In this document: positions 54,501-64,000 of the stretch, piece by piece | Numbering within the stretch: the first letter of the stretch is position 1 | Layout of the letters: each line of letters begins with the position of its first letter | Assembly (NCBI GenBank): GCA_963989245.1 | Contig: OZ022342.1 | Span: forward strand, 35,067,179 to 35,131,178 | Length of the DNA: 64,000 bases | Direction of reading: 5' to 3' | Source: Nansenia antarctica | Lineage: Eukaryota; Chordata; Actinopteri; Argentiniformes; Microstomatidae | Made by a program: the position numbers and the translations under genes | Notes under the pieces: generated by a model | Database searches by the model: none | What the model was told of the DNA's origin: nothing | What the model saw: only the letters and a program-made list of their open reading frames with translations

Positions 54501-54728
54501 AGAGGCCGGCCTCCAGTCCTACCTCCCCTGCCGCGCCCTGGCCATTCCCCCCTCCGACCCCGACAACCCCCCGCAGCTCGCGAGCCCCCGGTCGTCACTG
54601 CCCCCCGTCCTTCCCTGCAGGAGGACGTGATGGGCGATGTCACACCTCCTCCCGCACCTCCTGACTTTACCTACGATCGTAGGGGCCGGGCCATACGCCC
54701 TCCTCGCCGTGAGGATTTCCAATATTGA
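51420..54728 (+). CDS. Gypsy B pol polyprotein (copy 2)
   Basis: 1102 codons with protease, RT (YLDD), RNase H and integrase motifs all present, in the -1 frame relative to gag. By eye three residues differ from copy 1: Arg for Trp just after the protease DTGAQ motif, Ala for Val in NPxKCEFG of RT, and Asn for Asp in TDSxWLDK of integrase. None is a catalytic residue, although the first is two positions from the DTGA loop. Confidence 0.92.
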   Translation: MFLPRHFWRQGQTVPLTLHLRTDGKRRGRHSVVALSAGVTNRLLFIQDTASGRSFLCDTGAQRSIIPAERSDVAKEERGPQLAGADGTPICSYGTRAVDVCFGGQCFSWDFVIAAVTFPLLGADFLCAHNLLVDVGNRRLVNSQTFASFACTQGEAVYSGWSNTLAESDQYLRLLAEFPDLTKPTFSAPTVKHGVEHHIETEGPPLHARARRLNPEKLAIARAEFAHMEQVGIVRRSSSPWASPLHIVPKSDGGWRPCGDYRRLNDASKPDRYPVPHVQDFSANLAGKRFFSKVDLVRGYHQVPVHPEDVPKTAVITPFGLFEFLRMPFGLKNAAQTFQRLMHSVLRDLPFLFVYLDDILVASTTEEEHLSHLRALFTRLSQHGLIVNPAKCEFGRNTIDFLGHRVSAEGVTPLPSKVEAVAAFPRPSTISELKGFIGMVTFYYRFLHHIAHILRPLYDAQKGKTLKQPVDWTAERVKAFQDTKAALARAAMLAHPSPSAPTALTTDASDFAVGAVYEQWVGDAWQPLAFFSRQLSPREQRYSTFDRELLGLWLAVRHFRFLLEGREFTAYVDHKPLTHAMSKVAEPWSDRQQRQLAYISEFTTDIQHVAGKSNQVADCLSRAVVGAVQLGLDYARMAADQAADPAVQALKLSDTGLRLEEVVFGDAGATLLCDVSMGQPRPVVPANWRRPAFEAIHGLSHPGRKPSSRLVSEKFVWHGLKRDVRAWVDTCIACQRAKVHRHVKAPLEQFSVPERRFDHVNVDLVGPLPPSHGYTYLFTMVDRTTRWPEAVPLSSTTAPDLARAFIAVWVSRYGTPADLSSDRGSQFTSELWAAVAENLGVKLHRTTAYHPQANGLCERFHRSMKAALRASLTDSNWLDKLPWVMLGLRTAPKEDLQSSSAELVFGQPLRVPGDFIPKSTEPWSAAAQRASLLDSARTFVPVPTTQHGVPTSRVPPELHSARFVFIRHDGHRTPLRPPYDGPFRVIEAGAKNFMVDMGGRPECVSVDRLKPAHLDLELPLDLALPPRRGRPPVLPPLPRPGHSPLRPRQPPAAREPPVVTAPRPSLQEDVMGDVTPPPAPPDFTYDRRGRAIRPPRREDFQY

Positions 54729-54749
54729 GGTGAACACTGGGGGGGCTGG

Positions 54750-54985
54750 TGTAGTGACTACATTATGGGTTCATGTTCTCCTCTTACTGTTGGTTGTGTA
54801 GTGGGAGGGAACCAGTTCTGGCACTAGGGGCAGAGGGGAGGATTATTAACGTTGCAACTTCCTGTTTAGAGACAACAGTTTTGGTGATCTATTTTCTGGT
54901 CCTGTACTGAGAGTACAAGTTGTTATTTTGATTAAACAGTTATCATTACGTTGCCTACGTCTTTCCTTTTTCCTCCGGCACTACA
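54750..54985 (+). repeat. 3' LTR of Gypsy B copy 2
   Basis: 236 bp with GAGACAAC as in the 5' LTR of this copy. Confidence 0.95.
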
Positions 54986-55152
54986 GTATATACATAATCT
55001 AAACAAGTCAATTTCTAAAAATACAACTAGTTTTTGAGAACATGTTTTTGAAAAGAGTGAAATATATTTATTTAAGAACAAAGGTTTTGAGAACATTGAA
55101 ATTGTCATTGAACATTTTCTTGAGCAGCAAGCCTGCAGTTAGGGTTAGGCTG

Positions 55153-55512
55153 TTAAGATCCGTCATGCTCAACTGCCTGCAGCACATTCTGCACGAAGTC
55201 TGACGTGAGTTTGACACCACGCTCGGCGGAGTCATTGACAACGTTGATGGCACGTACATTCACCACACCTGCCTGGAATGCTGCACTGGTAGCCCAATCC
55301 TTTACATCGAGTGAGAGAAATGCTGGATCGATGTGCAGCTGGTGCATGCCGAACCAGCAGTCTGGGTTGGCAAGGTCGGCCAAGCTGGTAGTCGGCAAGA
55401 AGTTGGGAAACTTCGGCTTGCCAAAGCGCAACTGTGGGGCTTGCATGGGGAGAAGAGCTGGCTTGTGCTCCAAGATGGCACCCGCAAGTGCACGCCTCTC
55501 GCCAACTGGCAC
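55153..55512 (-). pseudogene. Fragment of an uncharacterised multi-copy protein
   Basis: The minus-strand frame encodes PQLRFGKPKFPNFLPTTSLA, CWFGMHQLHIDPAFLSL, and ends INVVNDSAERGVKLTSDF, NVLQAVEHD. The VVNDxAERGVxL motif recurs near the C terminus of uncharacterised, probably transposon-linked proteins of fish and marine invertebrates. Upstream sequence (55513-55600) lacks a continuing exon and no catalytic domain is visible, so this looks like an isolated C-terminal piece. Confidence 0.5.
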
Positions 55513-55599
55513 CTTGTTTTTTGGAAAGGCAGCTTTCCATTTTTGCAGCGCTGGAAGTTTTTTGCTAGGGAGCTAGCTAACATGGAAAGAGAACGAGCG

Positions 55600-58049
55600 G
55601 CAATTACGTGGGTTCAATACAATGCATTGAATACCCTAACCTTAGCCCTCAGTGAAGCAGATGTTCTAGCTGCCTCTCCTCTGCGGTGCTTTTTCCATTG
55701 GCATATTACATTTTTTTATGGGCCTTCGAAAAACATTTATTTTGCAGTCCATTCAGTTAGCTGAGCATTTGACTGTATTACAGTAACAACTACATATTTG
55801 CTTTTGTATTTGTGCACTGACTTCATCATTACATCCCCAGAAAGACAATCTAAACATTTTTCATGTTTTTCATTTTATTTATCAGTGGAATTACTAAGTT
55901 TTGCCAAAATGGGTAACATTTGTGTATTCTCAGAACTCTAACATAGAGGCAACAACTATAATGTTGTAATATCAACTATACGTTTACAGTAGCCATAGCA
56001 CTGTAGCAGGAACATAGATGGTTTTTACTATTTACTAAAGGTAAGACCATGCAATATATATTTTAATTTGTGTTGAATGAGTATGAATAGTGGAACTGCA
56101 TTTGCCTATAAAACGTGAATCAAATAAGCAAGTTACCTGTATGTGTGTGTGCAAAAAAAGCTGATATGAAATATGAAACATACAATTGAATGTTGAATTT
56201 AAGCAACCTCTATCGGGTTCATACGTGTGTAAACCTGGCTCTGATAGCCAGTGCCAGTGTATGTGTTTTGGCTGAGGCATATGGTAATAGTATGTTCATC
56301 CTGTGGTCTTGGTGATTAACTTAAAGGACATTTAAAGGCTATGGTTAAATTGCTGTTCGTATGTGTGTAAATCTGGCTCTGATATTAGCCAGCGAAGTGA
56401 ATGAGACCAACTATGACAGCAGCTGGTGAAAGCAGGAACTAGTCAGCAATCGACCATGTTCAGACTTTTATTCTGAAAAATGTCAATACATTTGGTGAGT
56501 AATCCCCACTACTACCTAGTTAGTGCAACGTAGTGGGGAGTACTCACCGAATCCATTGCACTGCAATATTTTTGGCTTGACTAGTGAGTGTGTCATTTCT
56601 TGGGAATACATGAATGCCAGTGATTTCCAGGTGAACAAAGTGCTAAATTATGTGATTTGTGCTTAGAAAACAATGGAATTGTGCTTAGCAGTCTGGAGTA
56701 TTGTTGTTGATACACAACGCTTCAAGTTCGTGTTATATAATGGAGAAAAACTGTAAAAGGAAGACCGTAAATGTGCTTCGAAAAGGGCAAGAGGAACGCT
56801 GCAGCTATGACAGGGTCGCTGTAATTTGCACAGAGAGAGTACATCACTGTGAATGTTAACGACTTCATAGCCCTTGCTTTCTTTTTTTATCATCTTCAGA
56901 TCGCACCTCTACCACGCATGTTATGGCGCAAGAGCAAAGTCACTCACTGGTATCTCTAATGAAATCACACACCCATTAGAAGGACTGAAGGGCACCGGCC
57001 AGGTAACCATGGTAACCATGGCGTCTGTCTTTTGTCTTCATTTCCCAGACCAGTTTTGGATGAACATCGTAGTTCATCTGTACTTGAAAAGTGTTTTGCT
57101 GCCACGACAATGTACTATAGAAGAGACAAATGATTGCCTAAAAACTCTCAACCCTATGAATGAAAACAAAATACTGTATACTATGACCTTAAAATGCTTT
57201 TCAGTTCAATAGCTGCCAACACATCTCATTCAATGGGCATAGTGGTTGTGCTTTAATGCACCTAAATGACTTTAACCATGATAATATTCTATATGTTTCA
57301 GGTTTAACATATTTTACTTTAATATTCCACTATTAAACATACCAAAGTATAGAACACTACATATGTGGTAAACCTTTCATTTACAGCCCTGTGTGAGAGA
57401 AAATTATTATATGTAATAAGACATTTTTCTACATTTAAGATTCAAACTTCACAACAGTAAATTGGATGTCTAGTGAAAGCTATAGAAACTGATTTCCTGT
57501 TGTAAGCACACAATGAAACCTGTTTTCTCCATACATTTGAATATATGCAAGTACCCTTTTGTCTGTATTTGACCCTAGAAAGCCAGAACAATGCTGAGTC
57601 ACACCAGAGTGATTGCCCGGCATTGTTCACCCTATGGTCACCACTCCTCACTTTTGTAATACTGTAAGGAAGGGAGGGTCAGATTCCCCCCTAACCTTCA
57701 TCCCCATCATCTTCCTCATGTACAGATCCACACCCCTTGTTAATGATTGGTTTAGAACTCACCCGAGGGCGGACTTGTTACCTGAGGGCATAAGATGAAA
57801 TGAATGATCGAGACTTTCTGAGAAACTTTGAATGATCAGATGTGTCTGATGAACCTGTAAACTTTCTCCTTCTATAGAGGAATATTACATATCTTTTTCT
57901 TATACACCTTGAAACGAAACAGGCTGCCTTTATTGAATTTTAGCTCTAACACCTGTTTCAGCTGGTATTTACCCAGTATTTACTAAGAAACTATTATGTG
58001 GTAACAAGAGGTACTTTCTGGTTTCACCTCACTAGATTCAGCTTGTAAC
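55600..58049. other. Stretch without a recognised gene
   Basis: Non-coding and AT-rich. A short segment at about 56550-56600 (gcaatatttttggcttgact) resembles part of the hAT-B elements. No other structure recognised. Confidence 0.45.
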
Positions 58050-59158
58050 CAGTGGCGGGCGGTGCATTTCACACCTAGGCCTTCAGTGATGTCCGACACA
58101 TTCCTACCTGAATTATTCTACCTCATAATACCATCGTTATGACGCCATGGCTCTAGAAACTAGACAGAAACACAGTATAACCGGGCGTTGCATCACGTTA
58201 ACATAGTCAGACAAGTACAACAGAGTTATATTAATATTTCCGAAGCATTTTTAATCAATAAATCCGCATTTACAATGAAGAGTGTTAAACTAACATCTTT
58301 AAGATCGCTACATTACCCACGTCTGTCGTCTCGTCCACCATAATAGCGACAAAGGGTGCCTTTTTAATCTCCATTTTGATCTCTTCTCACACTTCAGCAA
58401 TAGCAAAAATCAGGTCGTTTTGTATTTTGCCTGACGTCCCAGTAAACACTTTGTTTGTGGACAGGTGGTAATGTAAATCTGGGTTGTTTTCAGCCAGAAA
58501 AGAAAGAAGCTCAACGTAGTTTCCTGTTTGTGGACTCAGCGCTTTTATCGTGTCCCCTAAATGAAAGTTATTGTTTACCCAAAAACAGGACACAATCGAT
58601 CAGTATTATCGATCAGTCAACGAAAGCTTTCGTTGTGGCGCTCCGTTTCCCTGGCACTTTCAAAAGTTTCACATCTACCGGCATAGTTACACATCTCAAT
58701 AGTGAATATCAATAGTGCGTATCAATAGTGCGTATCAATAGTGCGTATCCAATCAAAAGACGTGCTGGGTGCTGACATCATTGAGCCTTACAGCAGGCGC
58801 CGTTGTTGCTTTTGCTCGCATCTACGTAGGTTTACTAGGAACGCCACAGGTTTTCTCGTTCCAACGTTAAGTTACAGGTCGTATCCGCGGCACCGTTTAG
58901 CGTGCAGGCTGGGCAGATTTTGGAGCCCCCTAGCAACACATTTTGATTGGATAAAAGCTCTAACATAAAGGCCAGCCCTCCAAATCTCAATCGGAGACTG
59001 GAAGCAGCGCAACCAAGAGGAAAGCTATGAAATGAAGAGAATAGACTATGGGGAATCATTAATATATTTGTGGAAAAAAAATATTAAAATAAAATGTATA
59101 TTCTGATGATGTTTAGGCCAGCAGAGAAGGCCTTGCTGGCCCTGACGGCACACCACTG
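58050..59158 (-). mobile_element. hAT element with DUF4371-type transposase fragment
   Basis: The ends CAGTGGCGGGCGGTGCATTT and GCACACCACTG are flanked by CTTGTAAC (58042-58049, 59159-59166). The minus strand encodes NYVELLSFLAENNPDLHYHL, TGTSGKIQNDLI, and after a TGA KKAPFVAIMVDETTDVG, which contains the first catalytic Asp of the hAT transposase. The C-terminal two thirds are missing, so the copy is non-autonomous. Confidence 0.88.
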
Positions 59159-59166
59159 CTTGTAAC

Positions 59167-59857
59167 TACCTGGTACTAAATAGCACATACTGGTGATTGT
59201 GTCAGTGAATCAGTGTGTGTCAGAGTGTAATTAATGGGTAATCAGGTAATAGTGGTTTTCCAGTAAGAACCTGTTTAATACCAGTAAAATAAAGGCAATG
59301 CCACATTGAGACTGCATTACTGTAGGATTGCACTCCAGGTGCATGACTACAGTCAATGAATATAACATAAAAAGTGTGTAAGTGCTCTCCATGGTCTCTG
59401 CGTATCTCAACGCGCATTAAATAGACGGGGCTATTTTATTTTGCAACAATGTGCTATTGTGTTCATACTGTAGGCCCTTGCGCTCTCATGTCCTCCATAT
59501 GTATGACTACACCATGGGGCAATAAAATGGCCGCCTAGGTTATTGGGTAAAGAGGGGGCAAGTCCTTGTTCCCCCTTCCTTTCAAAGGTAGGCTGTTTTC
59601 AGAGGTGTAGTGGGGCGGTGCACCAACTGTTATTTTATGGATGATGAACAGGGCTTTGTTTGTTGTTCTGTGAACAATTCACATTAATAGTGTTTAAATG
59701 ACAGACCATAATGTTATATTATTCATGTACAGTCCAAATATAATAATAATAATAATAATACATTAGACTTATATAGCGCTTTTCTAGACACTGAGACACT
59801 TTACAAACTGAAAAGATAGACTAGTAAAATAAAAAGAAACCAACAAATAAATAAAAT
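59167..59857. other. Stretch with a microsatellite-type tail only
   Basis: An (AATA)n tract followed by cattagacttatatagcgctt (about 59739-59830) resembles the LINE/SINE tail at 41957. No gene seen. Confidence 0.5.
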
Positions 59858-60075
59858 AATAGGGGTCTAATTAATTTTTAGATTACTAAATCTAAATCTA
59901 AGTGTCTTTGTAGGACAATCTGCTCTGTAAACTGCAAGTATATCTAGATTTTGTAAGGAGAAGTGGCGAAAACAAGCGAGTATGATCACTCTAATGTTAG
60001 CCAGCTACCTCTAAACATGGATTTGGCTGGGCATGAATTAATTAATTTGAGGTGGTAAACACAGTCTGGCTATCT
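59858..60075. repeat. Dispersed repeat D, copy 2
   Basis: Homologous to 47882-48150 in the same orientation; about 80-85% similar by eye with one deletion. Confidence 0.7.
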
Positions 60076-60179
60076 TGTCTGTCTGGTTAACTTATATGTG
60101 TCGTTCTGAGTTTCTCTCCAGAGCCAAATAATGATGAAGATTCTGACAACAGATTCTTCTCTGTTGTCCCAGCCATATC

Positions 60180-60899
60180 GGAATGGAATGGAATGGACTT
60201 TATTTGTCATTGCTACAGTACAGGTACCAAACAACGAAATTTAGGAGGGGTGGCTCCCCTGGTGTTAGGAAAGGATTTTTTTTTTTTTTTTTTAGAAAAA
60301 GCATAAAATCACAAGAAGGTAAGGAGCTGGTTTACATCAATAAAGGCTATGTACACAATCCACTGTACTATACTGCACAGATAGTCAACTAGGGTTGTCA
60401 TATTGCACAAAAGTATTTTTTCACGTTATTTTAAAGTGTCACAGTTTGCAGGCTTGAAATGTACATGCTTGTGCCTCAGCACTAGCTGCCATACAATCCG
60501 TCCGGACTGTCCTGGGCCCAGAACTTAGGCCTTTGCTGTGTTCAGGGCCTTGACGGCCCTGTGGTAGAAGCAGTTCTTCAGTCTGTTTGTCTTAGCGGCC
60601 GGGGTCCTGTACCTCCTGTTCGAGGGCAGCCTGACAAAGTGTACGTGCCCGGGGTGGGTCGGGTCCCTGGAGATCTTGGAGGCCCTCCTGAGACAGCGTG
60701 TGTTGTACAGCTCCTCCAGAGAGGGGAGGGGAGCCCCGGTGATCTTCTGTGCTGTTCTCACGACTCTCTGTAGCGCATTTCTCTCCGCTGTTGTGCAGCT
60801 GTGGAACCAGTTGCAGATGCCGTAGGTGAGGATGCTCTCCACTGCGCCGTGGTAGAAGGCCACCAGTATCTCCTGCTTGTTGTGTTCTTTCCTGAGAAC
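60180..60899 (-). mobile_element. 5'-truncated LINE of the LINE-1 family
   Basis: On the minus strand the last 120 codons of the RT protein are open (ESILTYGICNWFHSC, LPSLEELYNTRCLRRASK, RAVKALNTAKA). The 3' UTR and the tail (ggaatggaatggaatgg at 60180-60196, read inverted) follow. The 5' break is at about 60899 (ttcctgagaac). Confidence 0.85.
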
Positions 60900-61639
60900 G
60901 CCTCTCCCTTCCCTTGATTCAGGGAAACCGTGATCGGCAGCCTGGGCCAACATTGGGCTCCTATAAGGAAGGTGTTCAGGGACTTCATTGACAGTGGTGG
61001 GACACGCATGCTAGTGAACTAAAGCTGCGTACACACTCCACTAGACTTTCACTAAATAACCTTGATCAGTAACGCCATAAGATCTTCCTAGGAAATTCCA
61101 GACAAATCGTGGAAGAACATGGAAAAAGACATGGAAACTGAGCAAAATTGAAAATGAACATGGAAATCCTGTGTTGTCCTGGAAAATTTGATAGGCATTC
61201 AAAAATATTGTTCTTGCTTGTAACTATTTATTGTGCTGGGTTGCTATGTCTTGCTCTGGACTATAAATTGAAAATTCAATGTGGTCTGTTGAATGATGGA
61301 AAGTAGCAGACCAATGGTTGTGCAATTTGACTGTCAAGACTACACTACACTTTTCAAGGACTAAAACCTTGAATATTTAAAGTTTATTCTCAAATGTAAG
61401 TAGCTGGCTTGGAACTGTCTGTGATCATTCTAAATTTGGGTTTATCAATGTTGGTTGGCAAGCACATGGTGCATTGTTGCAAACAAACATAAATGTGCTT
61501 GCTAGCTAGCTTGGAATGTAATTCCCTTTTAAAAGATGTGTTTGTAATAAAGTTATATTTTGTATACTTCTCTAAAACCTTGTCTCTGACTATTCTGTGG
61601 CCTGTTTACCTGCAAGAAGGGGATCCCTGTTCATGATAA
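60900..61639. other. Stretch without a recognised gene
   Basis: Non-coding. No recognised repeat or splice structure. Confidence 0.4.
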
Positions 61640-62732
61640 TCAGCCAGTCAGGCTTGCCTTGTTGGTATCAGTAGACTCTTTAGGTGAAAGTCCTAAGGAG
61701 GGCTTGACGTGAGAAAAAATCCTGGTGGAGGCAGTGGAGGCTTCTGGTAGTCCAGCAGAGGCAGAGGACTGAGAGGGGGCTTTGAGTGGTCCAGAGGAGG
61801 CTTTGAGTGGTCCAGAGGAGGCTTTGTGTGGTCCAGAGGAGGCTTTGAGTGGTCCAGAGGAGGCTTTGTGTGGTCCAGAGGAGGCTTTGAGTGGTCCAGA
61901 GGAGGCTTTGTGTGGTCCAGAGGAGGCTTTGTGTGGTCCAGAGGAGGCTTTGAGTGGTCCAGAGGAGGCTTTGTGTGGTCCAGAGATTTGGTGCGGTCCA
62001 GTCGTATTCCTGGCCTGGTGCACTAGTTTGTTTGCCCTCACTGAAGTCATAACCCTTGCTGCATCTGTCAGCTTTCTCTCCTTTAGTGCTTCTTCCCTCT
62101 CCTTCTTTCTTTTCAGGTACAGCTGATATGTATGATATGACGACAGGCAGGACCTCCTCAATGGCTGGTCTATCATCATCGTTGTCGCTGTCCACTCCCT
62201 TGCTTCCATTGTAGATTTTACAATTGCAAGACTCTCATAAGTCTCCACATTCATTGTGCATCTGTCAGCTTCGAGGATGTCATCCATCAGATTGAAGGAT
62301 CCCTCAACCAGGGGGCCAGTGAAGATGCTGAGAAGTGCTTTGACCAGCTTACCCAGAAATCTCACGATTCCACTCCACCAGTCTACATCAACTCGCGTTC
62401 CTTCCTCACTATAACTCTGGGCATGAGCTACCATGTCCGCATCTATGTGGTACGCCCGTACCTCTTCATCTAGTTGACCAATCTCTTCTGGTTTAACTAC
62501 ATTAGGCAAGACCGTGGCCAATTGTATGAGCCCCACAGACGGATTCATCTTGAATCAAAGAAGGAGTCAAAGCCGAGAGTGCAGTGATGATGGTGTTATT
62601 GAGAGGAAGCTTTGTGAGAAGGAATTCTGCAGCCTTCATATATCCCTCTCTGAGATTGCTGTACAGAGTATCCACCCATATCTTCTTCTCAACACAAGCC
62701 TTGTTGAGTGACGAGTAGCAGTGCATGCCCAC
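61640..62732 (-). pseudogene. hAT-like/uncharacterised fish gene, C-terminal exon
   Basis: Two overlapping minus-strand frames join near 62550. The first has EFLLTKLPLNNTIITALSAL. The second reads LIQLATVLPNVVKPEEIGQL, DWWSGIVRFLGKLVKALLSI, GPLVEGSFNLMDDILEADRC and MNVETYESLAIVKSTM. The pattern LxVLSIFHGPxVEGSFNxM matches the end of a multi-copy fish protein family that looks hAT-derived (the C-terminal dimerisation region). The tail is a 7-residue repeat (SGPLKAS/SGPHKAS). The frame break and the stop in the upstream exon suggest decay. Confidence 0.6.
61786..61985. repeat. 21-bp coding minisatellite
   Basis: About ten units of ggtccagaggaggctttgag / tgtg alternating, which encode the SGPLKAS and SGPHKAS repeat on the minus strand. 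Alternation of two variants implies a 42-bp higher-order unit. Confidence 0.92.
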
Positions 62733-62763
62733 ACACAGCCGTTTGTCAGACAGCTGTCAACCT

Positions 62764-62824
62764 GGATAGATAGATAGATAGATTGGATAGATCAATACTT
62801 TATTCATCCCATTGGGAAAATTCA
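62764..62824 (-). repeat. LINE 3' tail with GATA microsatellite
   Basis: On the minus strand cccaatgggatgaataaagt is followed by attgatctatcc and (ATCT)n, a common end of fish RTE/Rex-type LINEs. It lies between the two exons of the decayed gene. Confidence 0.6.
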
Positions 62825-63071
62825 GGGTGTCTCACCACAGGACAGCACAGTACAGACAAGACAATACAATGCCATCTATGTACAGTATAAATAAACAGCA
62901 AAAAGTGTACTTCCATGAAAAGGTCAATGTAAAATCACATGAGTGGTAACAAAGTGCTTCCTTCAAAAAATGTAATACTATGAATGAAATACAAAATCTG
63001 ACTATGTAGGCCATAGATATCTCAGTGCATAGAAATGTTAAAAGCAAATACTGCAAGAGCTATGTACGTAC

Positions 63072-63229
63072 CTTGACCAACTCCTTTGCACTCAGTGGGA
63101 TGGCTGCTGGCTTCAAGAACTATGACAGCAGTTCTCTCACCAGGGCCACCATCTCGACAGGCAGCAAGTGCATCATGGGCTTCTCACTTTGCAGCTTTTT
63201 CAGAAATGTCTGAAAGGTTGGAAGGACAC
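63072..63229 (-). pseudogene. hAT-like/uncharacterised fish gene, upstream exon with stop
   Basis: Bounded by tatgtttgcag and AAG|GTACGT on the minus strand. It encodes TFQTFLKKLQSEKPMMHLLP, VEMVALVRELLS, an in-frame TAG, then FLKPAAIPLSAKELVK. The content fits the region preceding the exon at 62732 in the family. The TAG would truncate the product. Confidence 0.55.
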
Positions 63230-63413
63230 CTGCAAACATATCACAAAATTAGTGATGCAAGTAAATGACAGAACATTAAAATACCCCAAAAATATATTCG
63301 GGGTCTATACATTTATAATTACATGCAAACCAACAGTACAGATTCACTACCAATCTAAAGGCTTGACACACTACCAGCAATCATATTCTGTTCTTGTTGT
63401 ATTGAGGGAGAAA

Positions 63414-63867
63414 ACCAGTGGCGGCTGGCCAATAGAGGGCGCTAGGGCGCCGCCCCCACCTTCCAACGCAGCCCCACTTCCTAGTTGCTACTTGTAAAAG
63501 ATTTTTAAAAATAAACATTGTTTATTCATAAAATGCGGCTGATATTCTGTCGGCGCCTATCAGTATTCATAAAAAATCCTCCAATACAATAAACATTTTA
63601 TCTGTGTGTGTGTAAAATTCACTGTGAAAATACATAGGGGAGGAGTCGGGGCGCCGGCCGAATGGCAGTCTATGGCAGGCCAAATACTTTTGGCTTACAC
63701 GTGAGCTGTAGCAGCGCTCCAATTGGCTGTCTCCTATTTCTCGGTCGGGGCGCAAAAAATGTGCCCCGAGCATGCGCAGATTATAGGCTTACCTAGGCTG
63801 CAGCCTAGGGCCACTACCACTAGGGTAGTAAAAATAAAAAAATGTGAGACTTGAGAGCCCTGAATAT
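63414..63867. mobile_element. Possible end of another hAT-like element
   Basis: It starts CAGTGGCGGCTGGCCAATAG with gggcgctagggcgccgcccc, a terminus type common in fish hAT elements and similar to the start at 58050. No matching right end or target duplication is seen before the window edge. Confidence 0.35.
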
Positions 63868-64000
63868 CCGGTTGTTAAGTCTGACGTCAAACGTGACGTT
63901 TTGCAATTTCCGAGTCCAAACCAGAAATTCTCCGCACCAGAATACCAGTGTACTACAGCGGTAGAATGACAGTTTAATCGTTTTTTAGACTCGGATCTAT
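63868..64000. mobile_element. Left part of the MITE seen at 11629, cut by the window edge
   Basis: The block from ccggttgttaagtctgacgt to ttagactcggatctat matches 11625-11758 with few substitutions. Confidence 0.75.

Larger units (their letters stand above)
50451..54985 (+). mobile_element. Young intact Ty3/Gypsy element (Gypsy B, copy 2)
   Basis: Nearly identical to 15719-20252. LTRs of 237 and 236 bp (50451-50687, 54750-54985) differ by one T in a T-run. GTAT flanks the element (50447-50450, 54986-54989). PBS and G-rich tract are as in copy 1. Both LTRs carry GAGACAAC where copy 1 has GACTCAAC. Confidence 0.95.

Overview
The window looks like a teleost fish genome. It has GT-AG introns, microsatellites, and a dense set of fish-type transposable elements: Ty3/Gypsy, CR1/L2-like LINEs, hAT, piggyBac, Harbinger, IS3EU-like elements and a tRNA-derived SINE. 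No bacterial features are visible. All family names come from motif recognition by eye; no database search was possible, and the species cannot be named.

Left part (1-12040): an IS3EU-like integrase gene lies in exons at 1648-1781, 2235-2373, 2477-2725 and 9806-10188, continuing in pieces to 12040. It is split by a degenerate Gypsy element (2900-9628), which is itself split by two hAT elements with exact 8-bp target duplications. Its last exon is cut by a non-autonomous Harbinger element and a small MITE. 12041-14795 holds no recognisable gene.

14796-30464: seven minus-strand exons belong to a G2E3-like/HECT-domain gene. They encode a conserved N-terminal block, a C2HC zinc finger, a repeat-encoded linker and HECT C-lobe segments. 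One intron holds an apparently intact Gypsy (15719-20252, identical LTRs). Another holds a split piggyBac gene (22349-27879). The piggyBac intron in turn contains a hAT and an internally deleted LTR element, and another hAT lies upstream of the piggyBac gene.

31027-39924: two copies of one hAT family. The second copy encloses a full-length LINE, which encloses a second LINE, which encloses another hAT, which holds a LINE 3' tail and an expanded 33-bp minisatellite.

40012-47778: an unassigned element with inverted ends of about 190 bp. It carries a spliced coiled-coil gene that is fused in frame to a LINE reverse transcriptase, giving an 889-codon ORF. This is the least explained unit in the window.

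47882-64000: tandem repeats, a second near-identical Gypsy copy (50451-54985), gene fragments on the minus strand, a hAT with a truncated transposase (58050-59158), a truncated LINE, and a decayed multi-exon hAT-like gene (61640-63229) with a 21-bp coding minisatellite. The window ends inside a copy of the MITE found at 11629.

Very little here is ordinary host sequence. The main biology is layered insertion, with several elements (the two Gypsy copies and the deleted LTR element) young enough to have nearly identical LTRs.
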